DNA of 64,000 nt from Aquimarina sp. BL5 (GTDB lineage Bacteria > Bacteroidota > Bacteroidia > Flavobacteriales > Flavobacteriaceae). The number at the start of each line of letters is the position of its first letter. The stretch's first letter is position 1. The notes beneath the pieces are model-generated. The model was not told where the DNA came from, ran no database searches, and saw only the letters and a program-made list of their open reading frames with translations. The DNA is taken from NCBI RefSeq assembly GCF_003443675.1, contig NZ_CP031963.1:1077501-1141500 (forward strand), read 5' to 3'. Below are positions 42,521-51,422 of the stretch, piece after piece. The translations under genes were made by a program, and so were the position numbers.

Positions 42521-45500
42521 ATGTCTAAATATTTATTATTTATATTCATAATATTAGTCGTTTCTTGCTCAAAATCAAAAAATACAAAAAACAAAGAAAC
42601 GCCAATATTTACATTATTAAAAAGTGAGAAAACCAACATACACTTTAACAATAGGGTTAGAGAAGATTATAACAATTTTTTTGGTGTATTTAACTACGCT
42701 TACAATGGTGCAGGAGTAGCTATCGGCGACATAAATAATGATGGCTTATCAGACATTTATTTTGTAGGAAATCAAGCGCAAGACAAATTATATCTAAATA
42801 AAGGTGATTTTATTTTTGAAGATATTACTAGAAAATCAGGTATAAAACCTAAAAAAGCATGGCATAACGGTGTTGTTATGGTAGATGTTAATAATGATGA
42901 TTTATTAGATATTTATGTTACAGTTGGCGGATGGAAAGGTGCTAAAAAAAATAGAGCTAACGTATTATATATTAATCAAGGAGATGCTACTTTTAAAGAA
43001 CAAGCAGTAGAATATGGATTGGCAGACACTGGCTTCTCTATTATGGCTTCTTTTTTTGATGCGGATGGTGATCAAGACTTAGATGTATACCTAACCAATA
43101 GACCTAAAGACTTTTTTTTAAATGCAGAACAAGTACTAAAAGGTAAAGAATTAAGTCCAGACTATTCAAGTGACAAATTATATTTAAATGAAAATGGAAA
43201 GTATGTAGATGAGAGCAAAACAAATGGTATAATAAACACTTTCGGTTATGGTTTAGGGCTTTCTACTAGTGATCTTGATAACGATGGGCATATAGATATT
43301 TATGTTGGAAATGATTTTTTTGAAAATGACTATTATTTTAAGAATAATGGGAAAGGGATATTTACTGAAAACATAAAAAACTTCTCTAATCATACTTCTT
43401 ATTATACCATGGGGGTTGATGTAGTAGATATTAATAATGATGGTTTAGAAGACCTATTCGCCTTAGACATGTTTCCAGAAGATTATGTGCGCGCCAAAAC
43501 AACCATGGCACCAATGAATGCTGAACTTTACAACTCTTTAATGGATCAAGGTTTCCATCGACAATACATGCATAATGTACTAAACATCAATAACGGGAAT
43601 GGTTTTTTTAGCGATATAAGTCAATTGGTAGGAGTCAATAGTACAGATTGGAGCTGGTCTTGTCTAGGCGCTGATTTTGACAATGATGGTGATAATGATT
43701 TTTATGTAACTAATGGATATCGAAGAGATTTATGGGATAGAGATGCCAATACAAAACGACAAGAGTACACCTCTAAACCAATTGATAAAAGTAAAAGTCC
43801 TAATCAGATTATTAAAGAAGTTGTAGCGTTATATCCTGCTGTAAAACTTCAAAATTATTTATTCGAAAATAAAGGTAAACTGAAATTTAATAGCACTGCA
43901 AAAAAATGGGGCCTTCATAAAACTAGCTTTTCTAACGGTGCTGCATATGGAGATTTAGATAATGATGGGGATTTAGATTTAGTAGTCAATAATATAGATG
44001 ATGAAGCTTTTATTTATAGGAACAATTCTCAAACCTCTTCTAATAATTATTTAAATATTAAATTCAATGGTCCATCAACAAATACTAAAGGGCTAGGAAA
44101 TAAAATAACTATTTTTCATAATGACAGTATACAGTATAAAGAATTTAAAACTGTAAGAGGCTATCTGTCTTCAGTAGATCCTAAAATACATTTTGGTTTA
44201 GGTGAACTTAAAAAAATAGATAGTATAAAAATTATTTGGCCAGATGGTAAGCAAAATATATTACAAAATATTGATAGTAATCAAACATTAAATATCAATT
44301 ACACAAGTGCTAAAAAAACAGAAAGCAAAAAAACAGAAACACATACACTACTAACGGAAACTACATCAATACTATTTAAAGAACCGTTTACACATAAAGA
44401 AAATATTTATGACGATTTTAAGGACCAGGTACTTATACCTCATAAACTATCTCAAAATGGTCCTTGTATTACAGTTGGTGATATAAATAATGATGGCTTA
44501 GAAGATTTTTATATTGGTGGAGCAGGAAATCAAAGTGGTCAAATTTATCTGCAAAATTCTAAAGGTAAATTTACAGTTACAAATCAACCCATTTTCAAAA
44601 GTGACCTAAAATATGAAGATGTAGGTGCTACTTTTTTTGATGCAGACGGAGATTTAGATTTGGACTTATACGTAGTAAGTGGTGGTAACGAATTTGAAGT
44701 CCACTCTTCTACTCTTCAAGATAGATTATACTTGAATGATGGAAAAGGTAATTTTTCAAAATCAAATAATTTACCGCAATTAAATGAAAGTGGCTCTGTT
44801 GTTATTCCTTTAGATTTTGACGCCGATGGAGATTTAGATCTTTTTGTTGGTGGTCGCTTAATCCCGAAAACATATCCGTACGCACCAAAAAGTTTTTTAT
44901 TAGAAAATGACAAAGGGACTTTTAAAGATGTTACCAACACACTAGCCCCTGAATTATCAAATATAGGCATGGTGACTTCTGCAGTTTGGAGTGATATTGA
45001 TGGTAATAAAACTAATGAGCTTATTCTTGTTGGCGAGTGGATGCCAATTACCATTTTTGAATTAGAAAATAAAACTTTTAAAAATGTAACTGAAACATAT
45101 GGGTTAGAGCATACAAATGGTTGGTGGAACAAAATAATAGCATCCGATATTGATAATGATGGTGACAACGATTTTGTTGTAGGTAATTTAGGTTTAAATT
45201 ATAAATTTAAAGCAAGCAAAGAAAAACCATTTTCCGTTTATGCTAATGACTTTGATAACAACGGTACCAATGATATTTTTTTAGCAAAATACTATCAAAA
45301 CAGACAAGTTCCGATTAGAGGGAAAGAATGTTCCTCACAACAATTACCTGGTTTAAAAAAGAAATTTACAACCTATAAAGAATTTGCTAAAGCTGACATT
45401 TTTCAAATTATTGATACTAAGAACAATAAAGCCTTAAAATATGAAGCAAAAGAATTTGCTAGTATTATTTTAAGAAACGTTAATGGTAAACTTAATCTTG

Positions 45501-45820
45501 AAATTCTTCCTATAGAAGCTCAATTTTCAACTATTAATGGAATTGTAGTTGACGATTTTAACAAAGATGGATTCAAAGATATTTTGATAGCAGGAAATAA
45601 ATTTGAAGTAGAAGTTGAAACCACAAGAGCTGATGCTTCAATTGGATTATTAATGTTAGGTACAAAAACAGGAACTTATAAAACCATAAATTCACTTGAG
45701 AGCGGTTATTTTATGCCTCATAACGCAAAAGATCTTCGATATATTGAGATGGCAAATAGCGCAAAAGGTATCATTACAGCTATTAACAACAGTACATTAC
45801 GGGTTCATAAGTATCATTAA
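42521..45820 (+). CDS. Large lipoprotein with FG-GAP/VCBS repeats and ASPIC/UnbV domain (CRTAC1-like)
   Basis: 1099 aa. Lipoprotein signal (LVVSC, Cys16). At least two sets of calcium-binding FG-GAP/VCBS repeats, seen as DxNxDG-type loops: DINNDGLSDIY, DVNNDDLLDIY, DADGDQDLDVY, DLDNDGHIDIY (~65-260), DINNDGLEDLF, DFDNDGDNDFY, and later DINNDGLEDFY, DADGDLDLDLY, DFDADGDLDLF, DIDNDGDNDFV. They should form two seven-bladed propellers. An ASPIC/UnbV domain (~505-590: NYLNIKFNG, VDPKIHFGLGELKKIDSIKIIWPDG) separates them. The family is common after SusCD genes in marine Bacteroidota, but its job is unknown; surface binding of glycan or calcium is inferred. Confidence 0.88.
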   Translation: MSKYLLFIFIILVVSCSKSKNTKNKETPIFTLLKSEKTNIHFNNRVREDYNNFFGVFNYAYNGAGVAIGDINNDGLSDIYFVGNQAQDKLYLNKGDFIFEDITRKSGIKPKKAWHNGVVMVDVNNDDLLDIYVTVGGWKGAKKNRANVLYINQGDATFKEQAVEYGLADTGFSIMASFFDADGDQDLDVYLTNRPKDFFLNAEQVLKGKELSPDYSSDKLYLNENGKYVDESKTNGIINTFGYGLGLSTSDLDNDGHIDIYVGNDFFENDYYFKNNGKGIFTENIKNFSNHTSYYTMGVDVVDINNDGLEDLFALDMFPEDYVRAKTTMAPMNAELYNSLMDQGFHRQYMHNVLNINNGNGFFSDISQLVGVNSTDWSWSCLGADFDNDGDNDFYVTNGYRRDLWDRDANTKRQEYTSKPIDKSKSPNQIIKEVVALYPAVKLQNYLFENKGKLKFNSTAKKWGLHKTSFSNGAAYGDLDNDGDLDLVVNNIDDEAFIYRNNSQTSSNNYLNIKFNGPSTNTKGLGNKITIFHNDSIQYKEFKTVRGYLSSVDPKIHFGLGELKKIDSIKIIWPDGKQNILQNIDSNQTLNINYTSAKKTESKKTETHTLLTETTSILFKEPFTHKENIYDDFKDQVLIPHKLSQNGPCITVGDINNDGLEDFYIGGAGNQSGQIYLQNSKGKFTVTNQPIFKSDLKYEDVGATFFDADGDLDLDLYVVSGGNEFEVHSSTLQDRLYLNDGKGNFSKSNNLPQLNESGSVVIPLDFDADGDLDLFVGGRLIPKTYPYAPKSFLLENDKGTFKDVTNTLAPELSNIGMVTSAVWSDIDGNKTNELILVGEWMPITIFELENKTFKNVTETYGLEHTNGWWNKIIASDIDNDGDNDFVVGNLGLNYKFKASKEKPFSVYANDFDNNGTNDIFLAKYYQNRQVPIRGKECSSQQLPGLKKKFTTYKEFAKADIFQIIDTKNNKALKYEAKEFASIILRNVNGKLNLEILPIEAQFSTINGIVVDDFNKDGFKDILIAGNKFEVEVETTRADASIGLLMLGTKTGTYKTINSLESGYFMPHNAKDLRYIEMANSAKGIITAINNSTLRVHKYH

Positions 45821-45939
45821 CTTTTGTATTATAAAAATTCCTCATAAAAACCATTTGTTCTATGATAAAAGACATGAGTACTTCTTAATAAATGGTAAAT
45901 TTATAATTTTACTAGGATGAATTTTAAATTTACTATGTA

Positions 45940-47268
45940 ATGAAAAAAATTACCTTTTTAATGTTTCTTGTGAGCACTTTTACATTTGCTCAAGTAGCAA
46001 ATGTAATTATAACGAGTACTGATCCAGCAAATTCAGCGGCATCTGTGGCAAACATAACTGCTGGTGGCGATTTTGATGTTACTTTTGACTACTCAACAGA
46101 TCAAGATATTGTTTTAACTACAGAAGTAGAATTTGTAACTTTTAGTGGTGGTACCTCTTCTTTTGCCCTTGTAGGTTCAGGTCAAGAATTTACGCTAGCT
46201 GCTGGTACTTCTGGTACTCTAACAGCTACTTTAACTTTTCCTACTGCAAATCCTATAATTGGTTCTGATATAGGTAATGAAACTACTTTTACTTTTCCCG
46301 GTGGAGATGATAATACAGAAGCAACTCGTAACACACCCTTAAGTCTAACAACTTCGGGTGCTGGTGCAAACGCAGGTATGCGTGTTAAATTTAGTACGGA
46401 TGACCCTGCAGATATTGTTACTGGTTCTGCTGGAAATTTTCCTTTTAATGATAGTGTAACCAACATTGAGTTTCGTGATTTAGATTTTAACGATATAGAC
46501 GGTGTAGCCACTCCTCCTCCAACCGGAGGTATAACGTTTGCACTAACCGCTCCTTCAGCAGTTGTACCCGTTGGTTCTCTAGAATATGGTGAGCCTTTCG
46601 ACATCAGTGGTTTTACGTACACTTCTACTGAAGATATTCCAGATCTAACGGTTGCTTTAGAATTAATTGGTTTTGGAACTCAAACCAGATCTTTCGAGAT
46701 TCCAGGAACTGCAGTTTTAGTTTCTGATACACCTTTAGCCGCAGGAACAGATCAACCACTGCCGACCATGACAATAACTTTCCCTTCAAGTGATACATTT
46801 ACCGATGGAGATGGCAATGTTTGGACTATAGGACCAGGAGGTACTAGTGATGTTACCGTAACACCTCCAGGAGGTACAGCTGAAACCCAAGTAAATACGC
46901 GTATTCAATTTACAACATCTAATGCAGACAATATCATAAATGGATCCCCTAGCAGTGGAGGTGGTGATTTTGGAGGATCAGGAACTAATATAGAATTTAG
47001 AGATATACTTATTGATAACATTACCGGCACTACATTGAGCATAAATGATTTTGATTTTAGCACAGTAAGCGTTTATCCTAATCCTACATCTAATTTAATA
47101 ACAATTTCTGGCTTAAATAATATCGAACAAATAACTATACATAATATGCTAGGTCAGCTAGTGAAAAATGTTAAGAATACTAACACAGTAGATATATCAG
47201 ACCTAGAAAATGGAATTTATTTCTTAGAAACCAACAACCAATTAAAACGCAAAATTCTTAAAAACTAA
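45940..47268 (+). CDS. T9SS-exported surface protein with a duplicated domain, unknown function
   Basis: 442 aa. Signal peptide (…STFTFAQ), two homologous halves (~20-185 and ~195-355), then a type IX secretion C-terminal domain (~370-442: VYPNPTSNLITISGL, GIYFLETNNQLKRKILKN). The halves share order and motifs: a strand ending in a FDVTFDYST / FDISGFTYTS block, a SGTLTATLTFPTA / LPTMTITFPSS strand, and a closing MRVKFSTDDPADIVTGS / TRIQFTTSNADNIINGS followed by TNIEFRD in both. I know no family. Its place between the SusCDE set and the enzymes suggests a surface glycan-binding role. A terminator follows, so it ends a transcription unit. Confidence 0.8.
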   Translation: MKKITFLMFLVSTFTFAQVANVIITSTDPANSAASVANITAGGDFDVTFDYSTDQDIVLTTEVEFVTFSGGTSSFALVGSGQEFTLAAGTSGTLTATLTFPTANPIIGSDIGNETTFTFPGGDDNTEATRNTPLSLTTSGAGANAGMRVKFSTDDPADIVTGSAGNFPFNDSVTNIEFRDLDFNDIDGVATPPPTGGITFALTAPSAVVPVGSLEYGEPFDISGFTYTSTEDIPDLTVALELIGFGTQTRSFEIPGTAVLVSDTPLAAGTDQPLPTMTITFPSSDTFTDGDGNVWTIGPGGTSDVTVTPPGGTAETQVNTRIQFTTSNADNIINGSPSSGGGDFGGSGTNIEFRDILIDNITGTTLSINDFDFSTVSVYPNPTSNLITISGLNNIEQITIHNMLGQLVKNVKNTNTVDISDLENGIYFLETNNQLKRKILKN

Positions 47269-47296
47269 ACCCCCAATACCTATCCATTATAATTAC

Positions 47297-47325
47297 AAAA
47301 GCTCGAAACCTGTTTTCGAGCTTTT
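47297..47325 (+). terminator. Intrinsic terminator after the T9SS surface protein
   Basis: AAAAGCTCGAAA (47297-47308), loop CCTG, TTTTCGAGCTTTT (47313-47325). It separates the binding/transport genes from the enzyme genes. Confidence 0.92.
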
Positions 47326-47462
47326 ATTATTATAATTCCTTACCATCAATTCTAAATTTAGAAAATCTGCTCACATTTTAAACCAAATTTGTTCTTATAA
47401 AAATCATTTATTCTACAGTAAACAATAAATTATAACGAATTTTAATTGCACTAATCATTCTT

Positions 47463-47470
47463 TAAATTTG
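47463..47470 (+). promoter_or_regulatory. -7 element abutting the start of the second sulfatase gene
   Basis: TAAATTTG ends directly before the ATG at 47471. It follows a terminator and so may restart transcription of the enzyme genes, with a leaderless or very short leader. No TTG at 19-20 bases; tentative. Confidence 0.35.
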
Positions 47471-49162
47471 ATGCATAAACCGCTAAGTTTTATTCTGCTA
47501 TTTTGGTTGTTCTTTTCTTGTAATAAAGATAATAAATCAAATATTGAACTTACAAAAATTTCAAAACAACCGAACATTATATTCATAATGTCAGATGATC
47601 ATACCTCCCAAGCATTTGGTATTTACAAAAGTAGGTTAGCAAATTTAAATCCTACACCTAATCTAGATAAACTTGCAAAAGAAGGGATCATTTTTGACAA
47701 TTGCTTTGTAAATAATTCCATTTGCACACCAAGTAGAGCAGCTATTTTAACAGGTCAGCATAGTCAAGCAAACGGTGTTCTGGATTTAGAAGGTGTTTTG
47801 CCAATGAACAAACAGTATTTACCTATAGAAATTAAAAAACTAGGGTATCAAACCGCTTTAATTGGTAAATGGCATTTAACAGCAAAACCTAATTTCGATT
47901 ATTATAATATTTTAACCCATGCACATCAACAAGGAACATATTTTAACCCTTGGTTTACAGAAACAGGAATGAACTTCTCCCTTTGGCAAGATGAAGATTA
48001 CGAAGGAAAACAATATAAAGGCCATAGTACAGATATCATTACAGACTTAACGTTAGACTGGTTGTCAGAAAAAAGAGATCCCAAAAAACCATTTATGCTA
48101 ATGTATCATTTAAAGGCGCCACACGATAATTTTGAGTTTGCACCGCGTTATAAAAATTACCTAAAAGACATATTCATTCCTGAACCAGAAAGTTTATACA
48201 ACAACAAAAAAAACGGTTCTGTTGCTACAAGAGGTAAAAATGATTCTTTAATCCATCTCATTGGTTCATCTGTTTCTAAAAGAAATACAATAAGAAATTA
48301 TGCAGAAATTCTCTGGGAAGATAAGTGGATGAAAAACTCAAATCCAGAATTTGACAAATCAAAATACGCCAACAATAACATTACTAACAGAGAATTAACA
48401 AGTGCTACTTATCAAGAATATATAAAGCGTTATTTACGCTGCGTAAAAGGCATTGATGATAATGTGGCAAGAGTCATAAAATTTTTAAAAGAAAACGATC
48501 TATACGATAATACTATAATTGTGTATACAGGTGACCAAGGTTTTATGCTAGGCGAACACGATTATATAGATAAACGTTGGATGTACGAAGAGTCCATGAG
48601 AATGCCTTTTTTTGTTCACTATCCAGAAAGTATTAAACCAAATACAAGAACAGACGCTATTATCAATAATACCGACTTCGCCCCTACTTTAATCGAAATG
48701 GCTGGCGGAATTGTTCCTGAAAAAATGCAAGGACATAGCTTTAAAAAAATTTTAGAAACGGGAAAAGAACCGGAAAACTGGCAACAATCAACCTATTATA
48801 GATACTGGATGCATATGGCACATCAACACGCCAATCCAGCACATTTTGGGATAAGAACAAAAACGCATAAACTTATTTTTTACTACGGAAAATATTGGGT
48901 AGATACAGACAACCCTGATGCTAAATGGAACAAAGATAGTTGGGGGAATGACTTTACTAACCACACACCAGTTGCTTGGGAATTATATGATTTAGAAAAA
49001 GATCCAAAAGAAATGAACAATGTTTACCACAATCCCAGCTATAAAGACATCATTACAGAATTAAAAACAGAATTAAAAAAGAAAAGAGTTCAATTAAATG
49101 AAGAAGATGGAAACAAATATCCACATATTCAAAAAATAATAGACAAACATTGGAACGATTAA
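47471..49162 (+). CDS. Sulfatase (S1, formylglycine type)
   Basis: 563 aa from the ATG at 47471; the TTG one codon earlier belongs to the -7 box. Lipoprotein signal (LFFSC, Cys17). Metal ligands in NIIFIMSDDHTSQ, maturation Cys85 in ICTPSRAAILTGQ, and the second metal site in TGDQGFMLGEHDYIDKRWMY. It carries the sulfatase C-terminal subdomain with WELYDLEKDPKEMNN. It resembles large PUL sulfatases acting on sulfated algal or animal glycans. Thirteen bases before the GH3 gene. Substrate and sulfate position are unknown. Confidence 0.94.
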   Translation: MHKPLSFILLFWLFFSCNKDNKSNIELTKISKQPNIIFIMSDDHTSQAFGIYKSRLANLNPTPNLDKLAKEGIIFDNCFVNNSICTPSRAAILTGQHSQANGVLDLEGVLPMNKQYLPIEIKKLGYQTALIGKWHLTAKPNFDYYNILTHAHQQGTYFNPWFTETGMNFSLWQDEDYEGKQYKGHSTDIITDLTLDWLSEKRDPKKPFMLMYHLKAPHDNFEFAPRYKNYLKDIFIPEPESLYNNKKNGSVATRGKNDSLIHLIGSSVSKRNTIRNYAEILWEDKWMKNSNPEFDKSKYANNNITNRELTSATYQEYIKRYLRCVKGIDDNVARVIKFLKENDLYDNTIIVYTGDQGFMLGEHDYIDKRWMYEESMRMPFFVHYPESIKPNTRTDAIINNTDFAPTLIEMAGGIVPEKMQGHSFKKILETGKEPENWQQSTYYRYWMHMAHQHANPAHFGIRTKTHKLIFYYGKYWVDTDNPDAKWNKDSWGNDFTNHTPVAWELYDLEKDPKEMNNVYHNPSYKDIITELKTELKKKRVQLNEEDGNKYPHIQKIIDKHWND

Positions 49163-49175
49163 AAAATACTAACTA

Positions 49176-51413
49176 ATGAAAAAAGGAATTCAAACATTAA
49201 CACTCATTTCAATCTCAATTTTATTTATATCTCTATTTGGATGTAAAGAATCTCAAAACAATGGATCAAACGAAGATAGTGAATCAACTATAAATGTAAA
49301 AGAGGTGGAAAAGCCAAAATTTGGTTGGAACGACACTTCATTTTCATTAGATGAACGTGCCAATAAACTTATCGCGGAAATGACATTAGAAGAAAAATTC
49401 TCACAAATGTTAGATGTCTGCCCACCAATAGAACGACTAGGAATTCCCGAATACAACTGGTGGAACGAAGCACTTCATGGTGTAGCTAGAAATGGTAGAG
49501 CAACTGTTTTTCCGCAAGCTATTGGTTTCGGTGCAACCTTCGATCCAGAATTAATATTACGTGTTGGTACTGCGATTTCAGATGAGGCTAGAGCAAAATA
49601 TAATGAAGCCTTAAAAATAAACAATCGTAGTAGATACGCAGGTTTAACATTTTGGTCACCAAACGTTAATATATTTAGAGATCCGCGCTGGGGTCGCGGA
49701 CAGGAAACCTATGGCGAAGACCCGTTTTTAACCAGTAAAATAGGTGTATCTTTTGTAAAAGGATTACAAGGTGATCATCCTGATTATATGAAAGCAGCAG
49801 CGTGTGCAAAACATTATGCTGTGCACAGTGGACCAGAAGAGTTTAGACACGAATTTGATGCAATTGTAAATAAAAAAGACCTTTTTGAAACCTATTTACC
49901 AGCGTTTGAAGCCCTGGTAAAAGATGCAGATGTAGAAGGTGTCATGGGAGCTTATAATAGAACGCTTGGAGAACCTTGTTGTGGTAGTCCATATTTACTA
50001 GAAGAAATTCTAAGAAAAGATTGGGGATTCGATGGATATGTAGTTTCGGACTGCGGTGCCATTCAAGATTTTCACAAGTACCATAAAGTTACTAACTCGC
50101 CCGAAGAATCTGCAGCTCTTGCCCTAAAAAGCGGTACTAATATTAACTGCGGAAATGTCTATAGCGTTTTAAATAATGCGCTGGAACAAGGCCTGATCAC
50201 CCAAGAATTACTTAACCAACGATTAAAAGAAAACCTTTTGACCCGTTTTAAATTAGGAATGTTTGACCCAAAAGGCTTAAACCCTTACGATGATATTACA
50301 GCAGAAGTCATTGATTCCCAAGAACACAGAGCTCTTGCTCGTGAAGTCGCTCAAAAATCAATTGTGTTACTAAAAAATCAGAACAATGTATTACCTTTAA
50401 AAAAAGACGCAAGAACAATGTATGTTGTTGGTCCGAATGCCTCTAATGAAGAAGTGTTATTAGGTAATTATTATGCATTAACTAGCAGTACACAAACCAT
50501 TTTAGATGGTATTGTAAGCAAAGTAAGTCCAGGTACAAGTATCAATTATAAATCAGGGACATTACCTTTTAGAAAAAACGTAAACCCCATCGACTGGTCT
50601 ACCGGTGAATCTGGCAAATCAGATGTCGTTATTGCCGTTATGGGTATTTCACCACTTTTAGAAGGTGAAGAAGGTGAAGCTTTAGCATCTAGCGAAAAAG
50701 GTGACAGAACGGAAATTAAACTACCTGAGCATCAAATTGAATATATCAAAAAAATCAAAGCGCAAACAGAAAATCCATTAGTGTTGGTTTTGACTGGTGG
50801 TAGTCCAATTGCAATTCCTGAATTATATGATATTGTAGAAGCAGTAGTTTTTGTTTGGTATCCTGGTGAAGAAGGCGGAAATGCTGTTGCAGATATATTA
50901 TTTGGTGATGTTGCGCCTTCAGGAAAATTACCAATTACTTTTCCAAAATCTGTAGCACAATTACCAGCATATGAAAATTACAATATGGAAGGAAGAACCT
51001 ATAAATACATGAAAGAAGAGCCTTTATTTCCTTTCGGTTTTGGCTTAACCTATACAAATTTCGAATACACAGATTTAAAAATAGCCGATAACTATAAAGC
51101 GTCTGTATCCATAACGAATACAGGAAAAATAGATTCTGAAGAAGTTATACAATTATATATCAGTTCGCCCTTAGCCGGAGAAAAAGATCCTATTTACGAT
51201 CTAAAAGCATTTAAGCGCGTATTCTTAAAAGCAGGCGAAACTAAAACTGTAAACTTTGATTTATCCGAAGAAACCTTCTATCAGTTTAATGACGAAGGAA
51301 AAAAAGTGCTTAGAAAAGGAACATACACCGTTTCTGTAAATGGTGCATTACCTTCTAAACGAAGTGAAGATTTAGGGGCATCAAAGGCCATTACAACCAC
51401 TGTGAATTTTTAA
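49176..51413 (+). CDS. GH3 family beta-glycosidase (beta-xylosidase/beta-glucosidase type)
   Basis: 745 aa. Lipoprotein signal (SLFGC, Cys23). GH3 N-terminal barrel (~60-380) with EYNWWNEALHGVARNG, RDPRWGRGQETYGEDP, AACAKHYAVHSGPE and nucleophile Asp292 in YVVSDCGAIQDF; GH3 C-terminal domain (~400-620) and an Fn3-like tail (~660-740). The AACAKHYAVHSGPE and ALHGVA blocks are typical of beta-xylosidases of the plant/fungal/bacterial branch, so xylose removal is plausible; beta-glucosidase activity cannot be excluded. In this PUL it may trim xylose side chains. 9 bases before the next gene. Confidence 0.92.
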   Translation: MKKGIQTLTLISISILFISLFGCKESQNNGSNEDSESTINVKEVEKPKFGWNDTSFSLDERANKLIAEMTLEEKFSQMLDVCPPIERLGIPEYNWWNEALHGVARNGRATVFPQAIGFGATFDPELILRVGTAISDEARAKYNEALKINNRSRYAGLTFWSPNVNIFRDPRWGRGQETYGEDPFLTSKIGVSFVKGLQGDHPDYMKAAACAKHYAVHSGPEEFRHEFDAIVNKKDLFETYLPAFEALVKDADVEGVMGAYNRTLGEPCCGSPYLLEEILRKDWGFDGYVVSDCGAIQDFHKYHKVTNSPEESAALALKSGTNINCGNVYSVLNNALEQGLITQELLNQRLKENLLTRFKLGMFDPKGLNPYDDITAEVIDSQEHRALAREVAQKSIVLLKNQNNVLPLKKDARTMYVVGPNASNEEVLLGNYYALTSSTQTILDGIVSKVSPGTSINYKSGTLPFRKNVNPIDWSTGESGKSDVVIAVMGISPLLEGEEGEALASSEKGDRTEIKLPEHQIEYIKKIKAQTENPLVLVLTGGSPIAIPELYDIVEAVVFVWYPGEEGGNAVADILFGDVAPSGKLPITFPKSVAQLPAYENYNMEGRTYKYMKEEPLFPFGFGLTYTNFEYTDLKIADNYKASVSITNTGKIDSEEVIQLYISSPLAGEKDPIYDLKAFKRVFLKAGETKTVNFDLSEETFYQFNDEGKKVLRKGTYTVSVNGALPSKRSEDLGASKAITTTVNF

Positions 51414-51422
51414 AATAACAAG

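Noticed and set aside
44716..45168. 150-codon minus-strand frame
   Set aside because: Opposite the FG-GAP repeats, whose DxDxDG loops are clear on the plus strand.
45696..45920. 74-codon frame at the end of the FG-GAP gene
   Set aside because: Mostly overlaps the real gene in another frame; its tail lies in spacer.
46182..46622. 146-codon minus-strand frame
   Set aside because: Opposite the duplicated T9SS protein, which has signal peptide and C-terminal sorting domain.
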